The notes under the pieces are model-generated. The model saw only the letters and a list, made by a program, of their open reading frames with translations, did no database searches and was not told where the DNA came from. DNA of 64,000 nucleotides from Cedecea davisae DSM 4568. GTDB lineage: Bacteria; Pseudomonadota; Gammaproteobacteria; Enterobacterales; Enterobacteriaceae. Made by a program: the position numbers and the translations under genes. The stretch is taken from NCBI RefSeq assembly GCF_000412335.2, contig NZ_KE161030.1, forward strand, positions 4,267,915 to 4,331,914, given 5' to 3'. The number at the start of each line of letters is the position of its first letter. Position 1 is the stretch's first letter. Positions 1 through 12,333 of this stretch are shown one piece after another.

Positions 1-258
<258 letters not shown>

Positions 259-272
259 TTAAAAGCGTTGGC

Positions 273-2396
<2,124 letters not shown>

Positions 2397-2484
2397 CTAT
2401 ATCCTGGGACGTTCAAGTTAAGTAACCCAAAGCGGGCAGCTCACATGAAGCACCCGCTCTGGGACTAACACTACGAAGGATTTG

Positions 2485-3528
<1,044 letters not shown>

Positions 3529-3549
3529 GAAATATACAACAATCTGCCA

Positions 3550-3837
3550 TCACCAGGCGAACTGCTGGTCGTGTTTTACCGCTAATCTGACGAAATCAGT
3601 ATAGCTGACACACTCAACTTTGGATGAAATTTGAGCAATCAGGCCACGAGCCTCGATATCTTCCTGCAGAGCGCTTACAGAGATGGGGGCGCTAAGCAGT
3701 AATTCAAGCGCCCTGCTGTTACCGAGCGCGGCAATCACGCCGTCCTCAATCAGCAACAGGTCATCTCCGGGCTGCATAAAGCGCAATATTTCAGCTAGAT
3801 CGCACTGAAACGGCGAGTGACGTAGGGTATGGAGCAT
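3550..3837 (-). CDS. tusB: Sulfurtransferase complex subunit TusB
   Basis: 95-residue DsrH-family subunit of the TusBCD complex. The complex accepts persulfide sulfur from TusA and passes it to TusE and MnmA for 2-thiolation of the wobble uridine (mnm5s2U34) of Lys, Glu and Gln tRNAs. TusB is a structural subunit without the catalytic cysteine; I see the expected small alpha/beta sequence starting MLHTLRHSPFQCDL. The length equals E. coli TusB. It follows tusC after 7 bp and is the last gene of yheO-tusDCB; the str promoter lies just downstream. Confidence 0.95.
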   Translation of the reverse strand: MLHTLRHSPFQCDLAEILRFMQPGDDLLLIEDGVIAALGNSRALELLLSAPISVSALQEDIEARGLIAQISSKVECVSYTDFVRLAVKHDQQFAW

Positions 3838-3844
3838 GGGCGCC

Positions 3845-4204
3845 TCAGAAAGTTAATACCACATCGAACTGGTTCAGCTTTTCGCGCAAAACATCGGACG
3901 CCAGCGGTTCAGCTTCGATAACCCACGGCGACTCGGTCGATAAGCCGCGCTCGCACAGAGAGTCTGCGCACAGAAAGCATTGCTCGATATCGTAAAGCGG
4001 CAGAACACGGAAAGTAGCAATGTAATCCCGCCCCAGCACCTTCGCAGGCTGCTGGCCCGGCAACAGTTGCAAAACGCCATCGCCGATAAAGAACACGCCG
4101 ATATCCTCAGAAAGCGCGGAGGTAGCCAGCAGCGCATCTAAACCTTCACGACCGGCCGTACTGCCGTGCGGCGCCGTGCGAAAAACAAATGCGACACGCT
4201 TCAT
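3845..4204 (-). CDS. tusC: Sulfurtransferase complex subunit TusC
   Basis: 119-residue DsrF-like subunit of the TusBCD sulfur relay for tRNA 2-thiouridine synthesis. It begins [23 protein letters not shown], the usual TusC N-terminus, and equals E. coli TusC in length. The stop overlaps nothing downstream (7 bp to tusB), while its ATG overlaps the tusD stop by one base, indicating translational coupling. Confidence 0.95.
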   Translation of the reverse strand: MKRVAFVFRTAPHGSTAGREGLDALLATSALSEDIGVFFIGDGVLQLLPGQQPAKVLGRDYIATFRVLPLYDIEQCFLCADSLCERGLSTESPWVIEAEPLASDVLREKLNQFDVVLTF

Positions 4205-4590
4205 CAGAATTGCACCATTCTTTCGCAGGTGAGCGCGGCTTCCGCCAGCGCGCCGAGGCCGCTCAGCGTAAATCCGGGCTGAAGATTATTACCGCTTAGC
4301 CCCAGCGACTTCGCCTGCTCTTCATCCGTCACTCCGCGGCGCAGCGCCGCCGCAACACAGATATGCAGCGCTACGCCATGCTGCTGGTTCAGCGCCTGCC
4401 ACTCGCGCACCAGGTCAACTTCATCGCTGGCCGGAGAAGTTAGCTGGTTCGCGTTATAAATACCTTCGCGATAGAAAAAAACACTCTCCAGCGTATGCCC
4501 TTCCGCCAACAGCGCACGGGCAAACAGCAGCGCGCTGCTCGCCTGCTGCGTACCGTAAGCGGGGCCGGTAACCATTAACGCAAACCGCAT
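4204..4590 (-). CDS. tusD: Sulfurtransferase complex subunit TusD (catalytic)
   Basis: 128-residue DsrE-family subunit carrying the persulfide cysteine of the TusBCD complex. Cys78 in [11 protein letters not shown] is at the position of the catalytic Cys78 of E. coli TusD, and the length is identical. The start overlaps the yheO stop by one base, and the stop overlaps the tusC start, giving the compact yheO-tusDCB arrangement. Confidence 0.96.
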   Translation of the reverse strand: MRFALMVTGPAYGTQQASSALLFARALLAEGHTLESVFFYREGIYNANQLTSPASDEVDLVREWQALNQQHGVALHICVAAALRRGVTDEEQAKSLGLSGNNLQPGFTLSGLGALAEAALTCERMVQF

Positions 4591-5318
4591 TACTTGTCCT
4601 GGCCGAGGAAGTCGCCATTTTTGAACTGGCGAATGTAGAGATAAACCGTGTGCTTGGAGATGTTCAGGCGATCTGCCACCTGGTTAATCGCATCTTTAAT
4701 ATCGAAGATGCCCTTCTCGTACAGATTCAAAACTATCTGGCGATTTTTCGCGTTATTTGACACGTTGCGATCGGCGTTCACCTCTTCGATCGTGAACTCA
4801 AGGGTTTGCATCACAAGGTCTTCAACGGAAGAAGCGAAGTTAACCGAAGACGGCACTTCCTGATCCTGAGTCTCAGGCGGAATGAAGGTCGACATAATCT
4901 GGGAAAACGGAACATCGAGGTTCATGTTGATACACAGCAGGCCAATCACGCGCTGGTCACGGTTGCGGATAGCAATCGTCACCGACTTCATCAGCACTCC
5001 GCTTTTGGCGCGGGTAAAGTAACATCTGGACACGCTGCTGTCGGCGCCGGTCATATCGTGCAGCATACGCAGCGCCAGGTCGGTAATCGGCGAGCCGATT
5101 TTTCGCCCGGTATGCTCACCGTTGGCAATACGAATTGCCGAGCATTTCAGATCCTGCAGAGAATGCAGAACGATTTCGCAATGTGAACCAATCAGCATCG
5201 CTAACCCGTCCACCACCGCTTCATAGGATTTTAAGATTTCGAAGTCGGTTTGCTCAAAAGGACGCTGGTCCAGTAAATCGAGTTCACTGGTTTCGTTGGT
5301 TAAAAGCGAATTGGACAT
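4590..5318 (-). CDS. yheO: YheO family helix-turn-helix transcriptional regulator
   Basis: 242-residue regulator with an N-terminal PAS-like YheO sensory domain (about residues 30-140, containing [17 protein letters not shown]) and a C-terminal helix-turn-helix (about 190-235, [22 protein letters not shown]). Nearly identical in layout to E. coli YheO (240 aa). Targets and ligand are not known to me. It heads the tusDCB cluster and may control it, but that is inference from linkage only. Confidence 0.92.
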   Translation of the reverse strand: MSNSLLTNETSELDLLDQRPFEQTDFEILKSYEAVVDGLAMLIGSHCEIVLHSLQDLKCSAIRIANGEHTGRKIGSPITDLALRMLHDMTGADSSVSRCYFTRAKSGVLMKSVTIAIRNRDQRVIGLLCINMNLDVPFSQIMSTFIPPETQDQEVPSSVNFASSVEDLVMQTLEFTIEEVNADRNVSNNAKNRQIVLNLYEKGIFDIKDAINQVADRLNISKHTVYLYIRQFKNGDFLGQDK

Positions 5319-5478
5319 GTAAAAATACCACCCTCTAATGAGAGCCTGTCGCGCTTTATTGGTGTCAGGGCAGACTCATACTCGGTTGAAACGCTGCCCG
5401 CTAAGGTAATACAACGTCAGACGTGCTTTCCAGTCTTTATTCTAGCCTGGATGGGTCAGATGGCCGAAGTGGGAGCCT

Positions 5479-5510
5479 GAAAACAAAACCGCCGCCCGGA
5501 GGGCGGCGGT
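5479..5510 (-). terminator. Rho-independent terminator of fkpA
   Basis: Reading the minus strand just after the fkpA stop, a stem of CCGCCGCCC paired with GGGCGGCGG (loop TCCG) is followed by TTTTGTTTTC. The hairpin ends about 17 bp after the fkpA stop codon. Confidence 0.85.
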
Positions 5511-5526
5511 GGAGACGGTCAGCAAA

Positions 5527-6360
5527 TTATTTGCTTTTTGCCGCGTCGGCGGCTTTGGCGGCCGCTGCTGCATCAGGCTTAGCGTCAGCTTTTGGTGCCT
5601 GTTTGATGTCCAGCAGTTCAACTTCGAACACCAGCGTAGAGTTAGCCGGAATGCCCGGAACGCCGGTTTTACCGTAAGCCAGCTCCGGTGGGATAACCAG
5701 CTCGATTTTGCCACCTTTCTTGATGTTTTTCAGGCCTTCGGTCCAGCCAGGGATAACACCGTCAAGACGGAAGGAAAGCGGCTCGCCGCGGGTATAGGAG
5801 TTGTCGAACTCTTTACCGTCGATAAGCGTACCTTTGTAGTTTACTACCACGGTATCGGTATCTTTCGGCGCATCGCCGGTGCCTTCTTTCTCTACTTTGT
5901 ACAGCAGGCCGGTAGAAGAGGTTTTCACGCCTTTCTGTTTAGCGAAAGTGTCGCGGTAGGCTTTGCCTTTGTCCGCATTTTCTTTAGCGTCTTTTTCCAT
6001 CTTCTCCTGAGCGGAGGCTTTTACGCGGGTTTCAAACGCCTGCAGGGTTTTCTCAATTTCCTGGTCAGAGAGTTTGCTCTTGTCGGCAAACGCGTCCTGC
6101 ACGCCTGCGATCAGCTGAGCTTTATCCAGGGTGATGCCCAGTTTTTCCTGCTCTTTAAGGGAGTTTTCCATGTAACGGCCAAGCGATGCGCCCAGTGCGT
6201 AGGCTGCTTTCTGGTCATCGTTCTTAAAGGCGGCTTTGCTGTCGGCCTGAGCGGCGGCAGGAGCGGCATCCTTTGCGGCAGCCGGAGCAGCAAACGCAGG
6301 AGCATTAAGGACAACGGCCATCGTGGTCGCCAGAAGCGTTACTTTAAATAATGATTTCAT
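5527..6360 (-). CDS. fkpA: Periplasmic FKBP-type peptidyl-prolyl isomerase/chaperone FkpA
   Basis: 277 residues (E. coli 270). A signal peptide (MKSLFKVTLLATTMAVVLNA...AFAA) leads to an Ala-rich linker, an N-terminal dimerisation domain (about 45-140, with ALGASLGRYM) and a C-terminal FKBP domain (about 145-255, with GTLIDGKEFDNSY and VIPGWTEGL). An Ala/Lys-rich tail follows. It catalyses proline isomerisation and chaperones envelope proteins in the periplasm. A sigma-E-type promoter lies about 115 bp upstream, agreeing with FkpA being an envelope-stress gene in E. coli. Confidence 0.96.
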   Translation of the reverse strand: MKSLFKVTLLATTMAVVLNAPAFAAPAAAKDAAPAAAQADSKAAFKNDDQKAAYALGASLGRYMENSLKEQEKLGITLDKAQLIAGVQDAFADKSKLSDQEIEKTLQAFETRVKASAQEKMEKDAKENADKGKAYRDTFAKQKGVKTSSTGLLYKVEKEGTGDAPKDTDTVVVNYKGTLIDGKEFDNSYTRGEPLSFRLDGVIPGWTEGLKNIKKGGKIELVIPPELAYGKTGVPGIPANSTLVFEVELLDIKQAPKADAKPDAAAAAKAADAAKSK

Positions 6361-6473
6361 CCATTTCTCCAGGGCCGGGGCCTCTCACCCCAGGGTTTCA
6401 AATAAACTAAGTGACGTACTATAACGTCGTGAAAGAAATCTACACAATCTCTCAGTACGTTATCGAGTCAAAT

Positions 6474-6502
6474 TCAGATTCTTTTTGTTTAAAGAAGTTT
6501 CC
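6474..6502 (-). promoter_or_regulatory. Sigma-E (RpoE) type promoter of fkpA
   Basis: On the minus strand, GGAAACTT (6495-6502) is followed by a 16-bp spacer and TCTGA (6474-6478), matching the sigma-E consensus GGAACTT-N15/16-TCTGA. The -10 is about 114 bp upstream of the fkpA ATG. fkpA is a known RpoE regulon member in E. coli; the match here is by eye. Confidence 0.75.
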
Positions 6503-6590
6503 TTCCGCGTGCATCTGCGCTGTAAAGCTGAGTCATTTTCAGTAAAATCGCCGCATCTTGTCCATCGAGCAGGCAGAAAGAGGAATCGCC

Positions 6591-6809
6591 ATGCACACTA
6601 AATCCACCGAACAGCGGCTGGAAGAGCTCGAAAGTCGTCTCGCGTTTCAGGAGATAACGATTGAAGAGTTGAACCAGACCGTCACGGCGCACGAACTTGA
6701 GATGGCCAAACTACGCGAGCATTTCCGTCTGCTGGTTGAAAAGCTAAAGGCCAGCCAGCCGTCAATGGTCGCTTCTGAGGCGGAAGAGACGCCGCCGCCG
6801 CATTACTGA
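6591..6809 (+). CDS. slyX: SlyX family small coiled-coil protein
   Basis: 72 residues from the ATG at 6591, preceded by AGAGGAA; this gives exactly the E. coli SlyX length, whereas an in-frame ATG at 6558 would add an 11-residue leader with no support. The body [20 protein letters not shown] continues as a heptad-rich coiled coil, and the tail EETPPPHY is the SlyX hallmark. The molecular function is unknown. It is divergent from fkpA and convergent with slyD, with which it shares a terminator. Confidence 0.93.
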   Translation: MHTKSTEQRLEELESRLAFQEITIEELNQTVTAHELEMAKLREHFRLLVEKLKASQPSMVASEAEETPPPHY

Positions 6810-6821
6810 ATTGCGGGCATA

Positions 6822-6854
6822 AAAAAAGCGGTGATTGGCATCACCGCTTTTTTC
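6822..6854. terminator. Bidirectional terminator between slyX and slyD
   Basis: AAAAAAAGCGGTGAT - TGGC - ATCACCGCTTTTTT forms a 9-bp GC-containing stem with A-tract before and T-tract after, so it can act for both convergent genes. Confidence 0.9.
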
Positions 6855-6865
6855 TTTTGCTGCAA

Positions 6866-7450
6866 TTAGTGGCAGCCGCACCCGCCGTTACCGCAACCAC
6901 CTTTACCGTGCTCATGGTCATGGTCGTGATCGTGGCCGTGACCGCCGCAGCAGCCGTCGTGATCGTGGTCATGGTGATGGTCGTGTTCGCCGTGAACGTG
7001 GCCGTGAGCCAGCTCTTCTTCGGTCGCTTCGCGGATCGCCACAACTTCAACGTTGAATTTCAGGTTCTGACCAGCCAGCATGTGGTTACCGTCAACCACT
7101 ACGTGCTCGTCTTCCACTTCGGTGATTTCTACCGGCACCGGGCCCTGATCGGTTTCCGCCATGAAGCGCATACCAACTTGCAGTTCGTCAACGCCCATGA
7201 AGACGTCTTTCGGTACGCGCTGTACCAGGTTTTCGTCATACTGGCCGTAAGCGTCGTTTGCGCCCACTTCAACGTCAAATTTGTCGCCAACTTCGTGACC
7301 GTCCAGCGCTGTTTCCAGGCCAGAAATCAGGGAGCCGTGGCCGTGCAGGTAGTCCAGCGGCGCGCTCACCGGAGACTCATCGACCAACACACCGTCTTCT
7401 GTACGTACCTGATAAGCCAGGCTGACCACCAGGTCTTTTGCTACTTTCAT
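6866..7450 (-). CDS. slyD: FKBP-type peptidyl-prolyl isomerase and metallochaperone SlyD
   Basis: 194 residues. The N-terminal FKBP fold is split by the IF chaperone domain (about residues 70-130, after VGANDAYGQYDENLV), followed by a C-terminal metal-binding tail (from about residue 148) built of His/Asp repeats and CCGG, GGCGNGGCGCH clusters. SlyD folds proline-limited proteins and delivers Ni2+ to the hydrogenase maturation factor HypB in E. coli. The His/Cys tail is intact here. The repetitive tail codons generate spurious open frames in other frames over 6835-7060. Confidence 0.97.
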   Translation of the reverse strand: MKVAKDLVVSLAYQVRTEDGVLVDESPVSAPLDYLHGHGSLISGLETALDGHEVGDKFDVEVGANDAYGQYDENLVQRVPKDVFMGVDELQVGMRFMAETDQGPVPVEITEVEDEHVVVDGNHMLAGQNLKFNVEVVAIREATEEELAHGHVHGEHDHHHDHDHDGCCGGHGHDHDHDHEHGKGGCGNGGCGCH

Positions 7451-7548
7451 GATATCTCCTGAACGAGCGTGGGGAAAAAACTGGCGCAGATTGTAACGGA
7501 AATCTGCGCCGCTGTACCCTCTAGCTTAAAAAAAGCTGCCTCATCCCG

Positions 7549-7749
7549 CTAGTCAGGATGAAAAATCCCTATCACTTGTTCCTGTTCGCGAACGTGCTCG
7601 CGAACCTGCTTATCCGCCTCGCGCATCTGGTGGCCGCACTTAACACATTCAACGATATCAACATTGTTCTCGCGCCACAGGGCGAGAGAATCCTTAGCCT
7701 GGCACTTGGGGCAAACCGCTCCGGCAATAAAACGTTTACGCACTGACAT
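7549..7749 (-). CDS. yheV: YheV family zinc-ribbon-like small protein
   Basis: 66 residues from the ATG at 7749 (MSVRKRFIAGAVCPKCQAKD). A GTG three codons upstream is possible, but the ATG gives the E. coli YheV length and has AGGTGAAG before it. Two CxxC pairs (CPKC and CVKC) suggest a zinc ribbon; the C-terminus EQVIGIFHPD is the family signature. The function is unknown. It sits downstream of kefGB but beyond a strong hairpin, so it may be partly uncoupled from them. Confidence 0.92.
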   Translation of the reverse strand: MSVRKRFIAGAVCPKCQAKDSLALWRENNVDIVECVKCGHQMREADKQVREHVREQEQVIGIFHPD

Positions 7750-7768
7750 TGGCTTCACCTGATGTTCT

Positions 7769-7806
7769 GAAAAAGAGGGAAAAAGCGTGGTTTTTCCCTC
7801 TTTTTG
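7769..7806 (-). terminator. Hairpin terminator downstream of kefB
   Basis: AAAAAGAGGGAAAAA - short loop ACCACGC - TTTTTCCCTCTTTTT, read on the minus strand after the kefB stop. The arms are long and A/T flanked, typical of a (bidirectional) intrinsic terminator between kefB and yheV. Confidence 0.75.
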
Positions 7807-7816
7807 GTTATCTGGC

Positions 7817-7838
7817 GAAAATCAATAAATTGATTTTC
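7817..7838. repeat. Perfect 10-bp-arm inverted repeat in the yheV-kefB gap
   Basis: GAAAATCAAT-AA-ATTGATTTTC, arms perfect over 10 bp, lying between the kefB stop and its likely terminator. It could be a second terminator hairpin or a binding site; no function can be assigned. Confidence 0.6.
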
Positions 7839-7904
7839 CTGGTTTATTTCTTGCTTCCGCCGATCAAATCTCTATCGTAGGTATTTCTTCTACGGGCTGG
7901 TTTA

Positions 7905-9710
7905 CTATTCAAATTCATCCCAGCCGTCCAGCTGGCGCCGTTCTTGCTGCATTTCTCGCTCAAAAATCTCCTCCAGTTCGCGGCGGGCTTCACGCACCCT
8001 GGAAATCTGCGCGGTATCGGTATGGATGGGCATCAGCTCGCGCAGCATGCGCATATCCAGACGGCGGAAGTGCAGCTGAGCGCGGTGCGCCTGATGCGGA
8101 TGCATACCCAGAGTTAACAGCGCCTTACGCCCAAGTTCAAGGGCGCTGGAGAAGGTTTCACGCGAGAACAGTTTAACCCCGGCCTGGAGCAATTCGTGCG
8201 CCTCAACGCGCCCGCGAGCGCGGGCCAGAATGGCCAGATGTGGAAAGTGCTGTTGACAGAGATGCACAATCCGCATCGTATCTTCCGGCTCGTTACAGGT
8301 GATGACGATGGATTTTGCCGCCTCTGCGCCAGCCGAACGCAGCAGTTCCAGCTCGGTCGCGTCGCCGTAATAGACTTTATAGCCGTATTTGCGCATCAGG
8401 CTTACCGCACTTATGTCGCGTTCCAGCACCGTAATGCGCATTTTATTAGCCATCAGTAAACGGCCAATAACCTGCCCGAAACGCCCGAAACCAATGATAA
8501 TGACCTGCGGCTGATCGTCTTCCACATAAGGGGCTTCATCCGTCTCTTCGCCGCTATTAAAGCGCCGGGCCAGAATGGCATCCACGCCTTTCATCAACAG
8601 CGGCGTGGTCATCATCGACAGCGTCACCGTCACCAGCAGGAGCGGCATTTGCTCGCCCTGAAAAAGCTTCTGCGAGGCCGCGGCGGAAAACAGCACGAAG
8701 GCAAACTCCCCGCCCTGGCTCAGTACGCCAGCAAACTGGAGCCGCTCAGAGCTACGCAGGCCGTAGACTCGCGACAAGCCGTACAAAATGGAAGCCTTCA
8801 CCGCCACCAGCCCAAGCACGCTAACCGCTATCCACAGCAGATGGGTAAACAACACGCCAAGATTCAGGGCCATGCCCACCGAGATAAAGAACAGTCCCAG
8901 CAGCAACCCTTTAAAGGGATCGATAGCGATTTCGAGCTCGTGGCGATACTCGCTTTCCGCCAGCAGTACGCCAGCCAGAAACGTCCCCAGAGCCATTGAG
9001 AAACCGAGCGCGTCCATAAATAGCGCCGAGCCAAGCACCAATAACAGCGACGCGGCGGTAAACACTTCGCGCACGCCGGAGCTAGCGATAAAGCGAAACA
9101 CCGGACGCAGCAGGTAGCGTCCGCCCAGCAACATGCCGATAAACGCCAGCGCCTTGAGCCCGACTTTAATCCAGTCGGTATGATTATCGCCATTTCCCGC
9201 CAGCAAAGGCACCAACGCCAGCGCAGGAATAACCGCGAGATCCTGGAATAACAACACCGAAAAACCCAGCTGCCCGGACTCATTGCGGTTCATGCCCTTG
9301 TCGCGCATCAGCTGTAGCGCCATTGCCGTAGAAGACATAGCGAGACCAATCCCGCCGATGACCGCCGCCTGCCAGGAGAAATCTGTCAGCATCAGCAGGC
9401 CGCCCAGCACCACGGCGCTTAAAATAACCTGTGCCGCGCCGACGCCGAATATCGAACGCCTGAGCTGCCACAGCTTAGAGGGATTCAGTTCAAGGCCGAT
9501 GATAAACATCAGAAACACAACGCCAAGTTCGGAGAAGTGCAGGATTTCATCGACGTCGCTGATAAAACCCAGGCCCCATGGGCCAATCGCTATCCCGGCC
9601 AGCAAATAGCCCAGCACCGCGCCAATGCCGAGGCGGGCCGCAATCGGCACCGCCACCACCGCCGCAAACAGAAACAGCACGCCGGCTAACAATAAATCAG
9701 AACCTTCCAT
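7905..9710 (-). CDS. kefB: Glutathione-regulated K+/H+ antiporter KefB
   Basis: 601 residues from the ATG at 9710 ([15 protein letters not shown]), identical in length to E. coli KefB; an upstream in-frame start at 9746 would intrude into kefG. An N-terminal CPA2-type membrane domain of about 12-13 segments (residues 1-380) is followed by a cytosolic RCK/TrkA-N domain (from about 400) with the Rossmann motif [13 protein letters not shown]. It extrudes K+ and acidifies the cytoplasm when glutathione adducts of electrophiles bind. The ATG overlaps the kefG stop as TAATG, giving coupling with its ancillary subunit. Confidence 0.97.
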   Translation of the reverse strand: MEGSDLLLAGVLFLFAAVVAVPIAARLGIGAVLGYLLAGIAIGPWGLGFISDVDEILHFSELGVVFLMFIIGLELNPSKLWQLRRSIFGVGAAQVILSAVVLGGLLMLTDFSWQAAVIGGIGLAMSSTAMALQLMRDKGMNRNESGQLGFSVLLFQDLAVIPALALVPLLAGNGDNHTDWIKVGLKALAFIGMLLGGRYLLRPVFRFIASSGVREVFTAASLLLVLGSALFMDALGFSMALGTFLAGVLLAESEYRHELEIAIDPFKGLLLGLFFISVGMALNLGVLFTHLLWIAVSVLGLVAVKASILYGLSRVYGLRSSERLQFAGVLSQGGEFAFVLFSAAASQKLFQGEQMPLLLVTVTLSMMTTPLLMKGVDAILARRFNSGEETDEAPYVEDDQPQVIIIGFGRFGQVIGRLLMANKMRITVLERDISAVSLMRKYGYKVYYGDATELELLRSAGAEAAKSIVITCNEPEDTMRIVHLCQQHFPHLAILARARGRVEAHELLQAGVKLFSRETFSSALELGRKALLTLGMHPHQAHRAQLHFRRLDMRMLRELMPIHTDTAQISRVREARRELEEIFEREMQQERRQLDGWDEFE

Positions 9711-10264
9711 TAGCGGCCTCCCATCGGCAGCGGATTGGCCAGCCATTCGCCATAGGCTTTTGCATGGTTTTCCAGCTCCTGCTTAGACTGGCGGCGAGCC
9801 CAGTAAACGACGATAGGCGTCATCCAGTGCATTTTGCACATCGCGGCAGTCAGCTCAAAAGGGCGCAAAATTTCAGTCAGCGGAAAGCGGTTATAGCCAT
9901 CGTAGCGGTAGGCACCTTCCGGCTCACCGGTCGTTATCACGCTGCGCCAGTACTTTCCCGCCAGCGCATTGCCCCCCACTCCGCTGGCAAAATCGCGGCT
10001 CAGAACGCGATCCATCCACTCTTTCAGTAACGCAGGGCAACTATAGGTGTAGAGAGGGTGTTGAAAAACAATGACATCGTGCTCCAGCAGCAATGACTGT
10101 TCGTGATAAATGTCGATAAAAAAATCAGGATAGTGCGCGTAAAGATCGTGCACGGTAACATTTGCAAGCTGCAGAGCCGGTTTGAGCAAAACCCGGTTGG
10201 CAACCGAGTCCTGGGATTCCGGATGGGTATATAGCAGCAAAACTTTCGGCGGCTGCGACATCAT
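9710..10264 (-). CDS. kefG: KefB ancillary oxidoreductase KefG
   Basis: 184 residues from ATG 10264 ([20 protein letters not shown]), the E. coli KefG length. It is a flavodoxin-fold NAD(P)H quinone-reductase-like protein with the family motif [15 protein letters not shown]. It binds KefB and is needed for full antiporter activity. The stop overlaps the kefB start by one base. It is divergent from yheS across a 121-bp gap that holds a loose inverted repeat (ATGTTAA at 10334, TTAACAT at 10358). Confidence 0.95.
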   Translation of the reverse strand: MMSQPPKVLLLYTHPESQDSVANRVLLKPALQLANVTVHDLYAHYPDFFIDIYHEQSLLLEHDVIVFQHPLYTYSCPALLKEWMDRVLSRDFASGVGGNALAGKYWRSVITTGEPEGAYRYDGYNRFPLTEILRPFELTAAMCKMHWMTPIVVYWARRQSKQELENHAKAYGEWLANPLPMGGR

Positions 10265-10385
10265 TACCCTCCAGGGCGTCGTCATAGTCATTATTTTGGG
10301 CTACCATGCAGCCCGACCTGTTGCCGAGGCGACATGTTAACGAATTACAATGACAATTTAACATACTCTGAACATACGGCGCTTT

Positions 10386-12290
10386 ATGATTGTTTTCTCC
10401 TCGTTACAAATTCGTCGCGGCACCCGCGTTCTGCTGGATAACGCCACCGCCACCATCAACCCAGGGCAGAAAGTCGGCCTGGTGGGTAAAAACGGCTGCG
10501 GAAAATCCACGCTGCTGGCGTTATTAAAAAACGAGATAAGCGCCGACGGCGGCAGCGCAAGCTTCCCCGGCAACTGGCAGCTCGCCTGGGTTAACCAGGA
10601 AACGCCCGCTCTTGCCATGCCCGCCATTGAGTATGTCATCGACGGCGACCGTGAATTCCGCAAGCTGGAAGCCGAGCTGGCGCAGGCCAACGAGCGCAAC
10701 GACGGCCACGCCATCGCGCTGGTTCACGGCAAGCTGGATGCGGTAGATGCGTGGACTATTCGCTCCCGCGCCTCCAGCCTGCTGCACGGTCTGGGCTTCA
10801 GCAATGAGCAGCTGGAACGCCCTGTCAGCGACTTTTCGGGCGGCTGGCGCATGCGCCTTAACCTGGCCCAGGCGCTGATTTGCCGCTCTGACCTGCTGCT
10901 GCTCGATGAGCCAACCAACCACCTCGACTTAGACGCGGTAATCTGGCTCGAGCGCTGGCTGAAGAGCTACCAGGGCACGCTGATCCTTATCTCCCACGAC
11001 CGCGATTTCCTTGACCCGGTGGTGGACAAAATTATCCATATCGAACAGCAAAGCATGTTCGAATACACCGGCAACTACTCTTCGTTCGAGATCCAGCGCG
11101 CCACGCGCCTGTCTCAGCAGCAGTCGATGTATGAAAGCCAGCAGTTGAAGGTCGCGCACCTGCAAAGCTTTATCGACCGCTTTAAAGCTAAAGCGTCCAA
11201 GGCCAAGCAGGCTCAAAGCCGCGTGAAAATGCTGGAACGCATGGAGCTGATTGCCCCTGCGCACGTCGATAACCCGTTCCAGTTTAGCTTCCGAGCCCCG
11301 GAGAACCTGCCGAATCCGCTGTTGAGAATGGAAAAAGTGAGCGCCGGTTACGGCGAGCGCATTATCCTCAACTCGATAAAGCTCAACCTGGTGCCCGGCT
11401 CTCGCATCGGCCTTCTCGGCCGTAACGGCGCGGGGAAATCTACGCTTATCAAGCTGCTGGCCGGTGAGCTTGAGCCATTGCAGGGTGAAATTGGCCTGGC
11501 GAAGGGCATCAAGCTTGGCTACTTCGCCCAGCACCAGCTTGAGTATCTGCGGGCCGACGAGTCACCGCTTCAGCATCTTGCCCGCCTGGCTCCTCGCGAG
11601 CTGGAGCAACAACTGCGCGACTACCTTGGCGGCTTTGGCTTCCAGGGCGACAAAGTTACCGAGGTGACGGCACGTTTTTCCGGCGGTGAAAAAGCGCGTC
11701 TGGTACTGGCTCTGGTTGTCTGGCAGCGCCCTAACCTGCTGCTGCTCGATGAACCGACTAACCACCTCGACCTCGATATGCGTCAGGCGCTGACCGAAGC
11801 GCTGATCGACTTCGAAGGTGCGCTGGTTGTGGTTTCGCACGACCGCCACCTGCTGCGCTCCACCACCGATGACCTCTATCTGGTTCACGATGGTAAAGTT
11901 GAGGCCTTCGACGGCGACCTGGAAGATTATCAGCAATGGCTGAGCGACCTGCAAAAACAGGAAAATCAGCCTGCGGATACTGCAAAAGACAACGCCAACA
12001 GCGCTCAGGCGCGTAAAGATCAGAAGCGCCGCGAGGCAGAGCTTCGCACCCAGACCCAGCCGCTGCGCAAGCAAATTACCCAGCTCGAAAAGCAGATGGA
12101 AAAACTCAACGCCCAGCTTGCTGAGGTAGAAGAGAAACTGGCGGACAGCGCGATTTACGAGCAAAGCCGCAAAGCTGAAATGAACGAATGCTTGCAGACG
12201 CAGGCAAAAGTGAAATCGGCGCTGGAAGAGTGCGAGATGGAATGGCTCGATGCTCAGGAACAGCTCGAGCAGATGCTACAGGGCGAGTAA
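10386..12290 (+). CDS. yheS: ABC-F family ribosome-associated ATPase YheS
   Basis: 634 residues with two ABC cassettes and no membrane segments. Walker A motifs are GKNGCGKST (about residues 36-44) and GRNGAGKST; the signatures are FSGGWRMRL and FSGGEKARL; LLLLDEPTNHLDLD occurs in both halves. The inter-cassette linker (about 240-300, KAKASKAKQAQSRVKML) and a C-terminal coiled coil (about 530-630) are typical. ABC-F proteins act at the ribosomal E site to resolve stalled or difficult translation; E. coli YheS is one of its four members. The gene stands alone ahead of a palindromic repeat. Confidence 0.95.
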   Translation: MIVFSSLQIRRGTRVLLDNATATINPGQKVGLVGKNGCGKSTLLALLKNEISADGGSASFPGNWQLAWVNQETPALAMPAIEYVIDGDREFRKLEAELAQANERNDGHAIALVHGKLDAVDAWTIRSRASSLLHGLGFSNEQLERPVSDFSGGWRMRLNLAQALICRSDLLLLDEPTNHLDLDAVIWLERWLKSYQGTLILISHDRDFLDPVVDKIIHIEQQSMFEYTGNYSSFEIQRATRLSQQQSMYESQQLKVAHLQSFIDRFKAKASKAKQAQSRVKMLERMELIAPAHVDNPFQFSFRAPENLPNPLLRMEKVSAGYGERIILNSIKLNLVPGSRIGLLGRNGAGKSTLIKLLAGELEPLQGEIGLAKGIKLGYFAQHQLEYLRADESPLQHLARLAPRELEQQLRDYLGGFGFQGDKVTEVTARFSGGEKARLVLALVVWQRPNLLLLDEPTNHLDLDMRQALTEALIDFEGALVVVSHDRHLLRSTTDDLYLVHDGKVEAFDGDLEDYQQWLSDLQKQENQPADTAKDNANSAQARKDQKRREAELRTQTQPLRKQITQLEKQMEKLNAQLAEVEEKLADSAIYEQSRKAEMNECLQTQAKVKSALEECEMEWLDAQEQLEQMLQGE

Positions 12291-12300
12291 CAGTTAAGAT

Positions 12301-12327
12301 TAACCCTCTCCCGGCGGGAGAGGGTTA
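12301..12327. repeat. CCCTCTCCC/GGGAGAGGG palindrome, copy 1
   Basis: TAACCCTCTCCC-GGC-GGGAGAGGGTTA, a perfect 12-bp-arm palindrome between the convergent yheS and LysE-family genes. It shares its core with sequences at 22779-22802 and within 27199-27364, so it belongs to a dispersed REP-like family; in this position it may also end transcription. Confidence 0.8.
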
Positions 12328-12333
12328 GCAGCA

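Noticed and set aside
6835..7462. Several overlapping frames opposite the slyD His-rich tail
   Set aside because: Low-complexity repeats of the CAC/GAC codons open all frames; only slyD is supported.
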